Source of the DNA: Nitrospinota bacterium
GTDB taxonomy: Bacteria > Nitrospinota > Nitrospinia > UBA9942
Assembly (NCBI GenBank): GCA_016234205.1
Contig: JACRGN010000197.1
Span: forward strand, 1 to 5,979
DNA: 5,979 bases
Reading direction: 5' to 3'
Shown here: one piece after another, positions 4,741 to 5,979 of the stretch
Position numbering within the stretch: position 1 is the stretch's first letter
Layout of the letters: every line of letters starts with the position of its first letter
The notes under the pieces: model-generated
What the model saw: the letters and a program-made list of their open reading frames with translations, nothing else
Databases searched by the model: none
Told to the model about the DNA's origin: nothing
Program-made: the position numbers and the translations under genes

Positions 4741-5979
4741 ATGTTCCATTTCGAAAACCCAATTTTTTTCTTGCTTATACCTCCTGTGACAGCGCTCTTT
4801 TTTCTGCTTCGCAGGCTGCGCAGGTATAATGCAGTTTTTGTTTCTAATATCAATCCAATTAAAAAATCAGTAACAAGATACAGCCATACAAAGATTATTC
4901 TTCTTATCCTTAATATTGCTGTGATGCTACTTCTTGTATCAATTGCAGCAGGGCCAAGAGGCGTCGGTGGAATAAAGGAAGATAAGCTTACAGGCATAGA
5001 CATTGTAATTGCAATGGATATCTCAGGCAGCATGAGGGCAGAGGACTTTAAACCGAACAGGATAGAGGCGGCAAAAAGGATAACAATAGATTTTATTGAA
5101 AAGATGAAGGGCAACAGGATTGGTCTTGCGCTTTTTGCTGGAAGGAGTTTTACGCAAGCGCCATTAACAGTTGACTATGAGATATTAAAGACATTCATAA
5201 ACAGGATTGATTTGGGGATGATTGATATAAGCGGCACAGCTATCGGTGATGCAGTAGTAACAGGCGTAAATAGATTATTTGATAATAAGGCCAGGAGCAA
5301 AGTGGTAGTGCTCCTGACAGATGGCGAAAATAACGGCGGAAGCATTGATCCTTTAACTGCTGCAGCAGTTGCAAGGCATAGGGACGTTAAGGTCTATACA
5401 ATCGGCATAGGCACGTCAGAAGGCGCTCCAATACCCGTGTATTCTGAGTCAGGCAGGGTAGTTGGCAGAATTTTAGTAAAGATTGATGAGAAGCAGTTAA
5501 GGGATATTGCAGAGATTACAGGCGGGAAATATATCAGGGCATCTGATGAAAAGGGTCTTATTAATGCCTTTAACCAGATAGCAGCCATGGAAAAGGGCGC
5601 TATAGAGATAAAGAGATACACCATATACAAGGAATATTATCCGCATCTTGCTGTTATAGCAGTATTTATCTTCTCATCATCCTTTTTTTATGAAAGGATT
5701 AAAAGAGGCATAAGAAGGAATCAGATTATTAAAGACATATTCGCCGTCTCTTTGATACTGCTACTGCTCTTTATTGCAGTCAGCCAAAAGGCAGGGGGCA
5801 AGGATACAGATGGAGAAGGCATGGATATTGTAGTTGCCATAGATGCCTCTTTGAGTATGCTTGCAGAGGATGTGAGTCCAAACAGGGCAGGTTATGCAGA
5901 CAGCCTTGCAAAGAGGATTATTACCAGCCTGCCTGTTAAAAGGGCGGGTATTGTCCTCTTTTCAGATTACGGCTATATA
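4741..5979 (+). CDS. BatA-like VWA membrane protein fused to a second VWA (BatB-like), partial
   Basis: The frame is open for 413 codons from ATG 4741 to the window edge; the 3' end is missing. The N-terminal FHFENPIFFLLI (2-13) is the typical BatA start. Membrane segments lie at about 8-24 and 51-70. A complete VWA domain at about 85-290 has MIDAS residues Asp93, Ser95, Ser97 (DISGSM), Thr166 (SGTAIGDA) and Asp194 (LLTDGEN). Two further membrane segments follow (301-317 and 332-347), separated by a basic linker (KRGIRRN). A second VWA then begins with GMDIVVAIDASLSMLAEDV (from 360; Asp368, Ser370, Ser372). Both VWA domains would face the periplasm. BatA and BatB are normally separate 320-350-residue proteins; here BatA's C-terminal helix appears to stand in for BatB's first helix. 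No strong Shine-Dalgarno is visible. The product probably works with MoxR and DUF58 on envelope enzymes. Residue count and VWA identity are firm; the name BatA-BatB is by similarity. Confidence 0.88.
   Translation, partial: MFHFENPIFFLLIPPVTALFFLLRRLRRYNAVFVSNINPIKKSVTRYSHTKIILLILNIAVMLLLVSIAAGPRGVGGIKEDKLTGIDIVIAMDISGSMRAEDFKPNRIEAAKRITIDFIEKMKGNRIGLALFAGRSFTQAPLTVDYEILKTFINRIDLGMIDISGTAIGDAVVTGVNRLFDNKARSKVVVLLTDGENNGGSIDPLTAAAVARHRDVKVYTIGIGTSEGAPIPVYSESGRVVGRILVKIDEKQLRDIAEITGGKYIRASDEKGLINAFNQIAAMEKGAIEIKRYTIYKEYYPHLAVIAVFIFSSSFFYERIKRGIRRNQIIKDIFAVSLILLLLFIAVSQKAGGKDTDGEGMDIVVAIDASLSMLAEDVSPNRAGYADSLAKRIITSLPVKRAGIVLFSDYGYI

Noticed and set aside
4728..5114. 128-codon open frame on the minus strand
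   Set aside because: It lies entirely opposite the VWA gene, whose plus-strand frame has clear VWA motifs. The minus product shows no recognisable domain and has no Shine-Dalgarno.

Overview
The window looks like part of the chromosome of an AT-rich (about 40% GC by eye), sulfur-metabolising Gram-negative-type bacterium. The evidence is a recognisable SoxZ, an exported thioredoxin-type protein and a MoxR/Bat membrane-and-periplasm gene set. Codon use is rich in AGA/AGG (Arg) and ATA (Ile). This, together with GTAG-headed REP-like palindromes and a palindromic peptide-coding insertion, reminds me of uncultivated Nitrospirota or neighbouring lineages. That placement is an impression, not a demonstration. 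All genes lie on the plus strand.

Layout. Positions 1-45 hold a strong intrinsic terminator for a gene outside the window. Positions 46-109 hold a very AT-rich promoter with three TATAAT hexamers, a T9 run and a strong Shine-Dalgarno. soxZ (110-448) follows as an apparently single-gene unit without soxY beside it. Positions 459-520 hold an inverted pair of REP-like hairpins, the first of which can also act as the soxZ terminator. A five-gene co-directional run begins 3 nt after this element: an exported thioredoxin/six-hairpin-toroid protein related to YyaL/SPATA20 (524-2248), a small single-pass membrane protein resembling DUF4381 (2285-2797), a MoxR AAA+ ATPase (2815-3798), a DUF58 protein (GTG start, 3795-4685) and a von Willebrand A (VWA) membrane protein (4741 to the window end, incomplete).

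How the genes may work together. MoxR ATPases are known to act with DUF58 and VWA-domain proteins in maturation of envelope or periplasmic enzymes (the mxa genes of methanol dehydrogenase, Bat operons). Here the MoxR-DUF58-VWA module is led by a secreted redox protein and sits next to soxZ. It may therefore serve maturation or redox maintenance of periplasmic enzymes, possibly sulfur-oxidising ones; this is inference from context.

Most notable points. (1) The last gene reads without a stop from a BatA-like VWA domain through two membrane segments into a second VWA domain, so it is an apparent BatA-BatB fusion. (2) A perfect 13-bp-stem palindrome plus a degenerate 27-bp tandem repeat lies in frame inside the YyaL-like gene. 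(3) The REP-like doublet abuts the start codon of the operon's first gene, which lacks a Shine-Dalgarno sequence.
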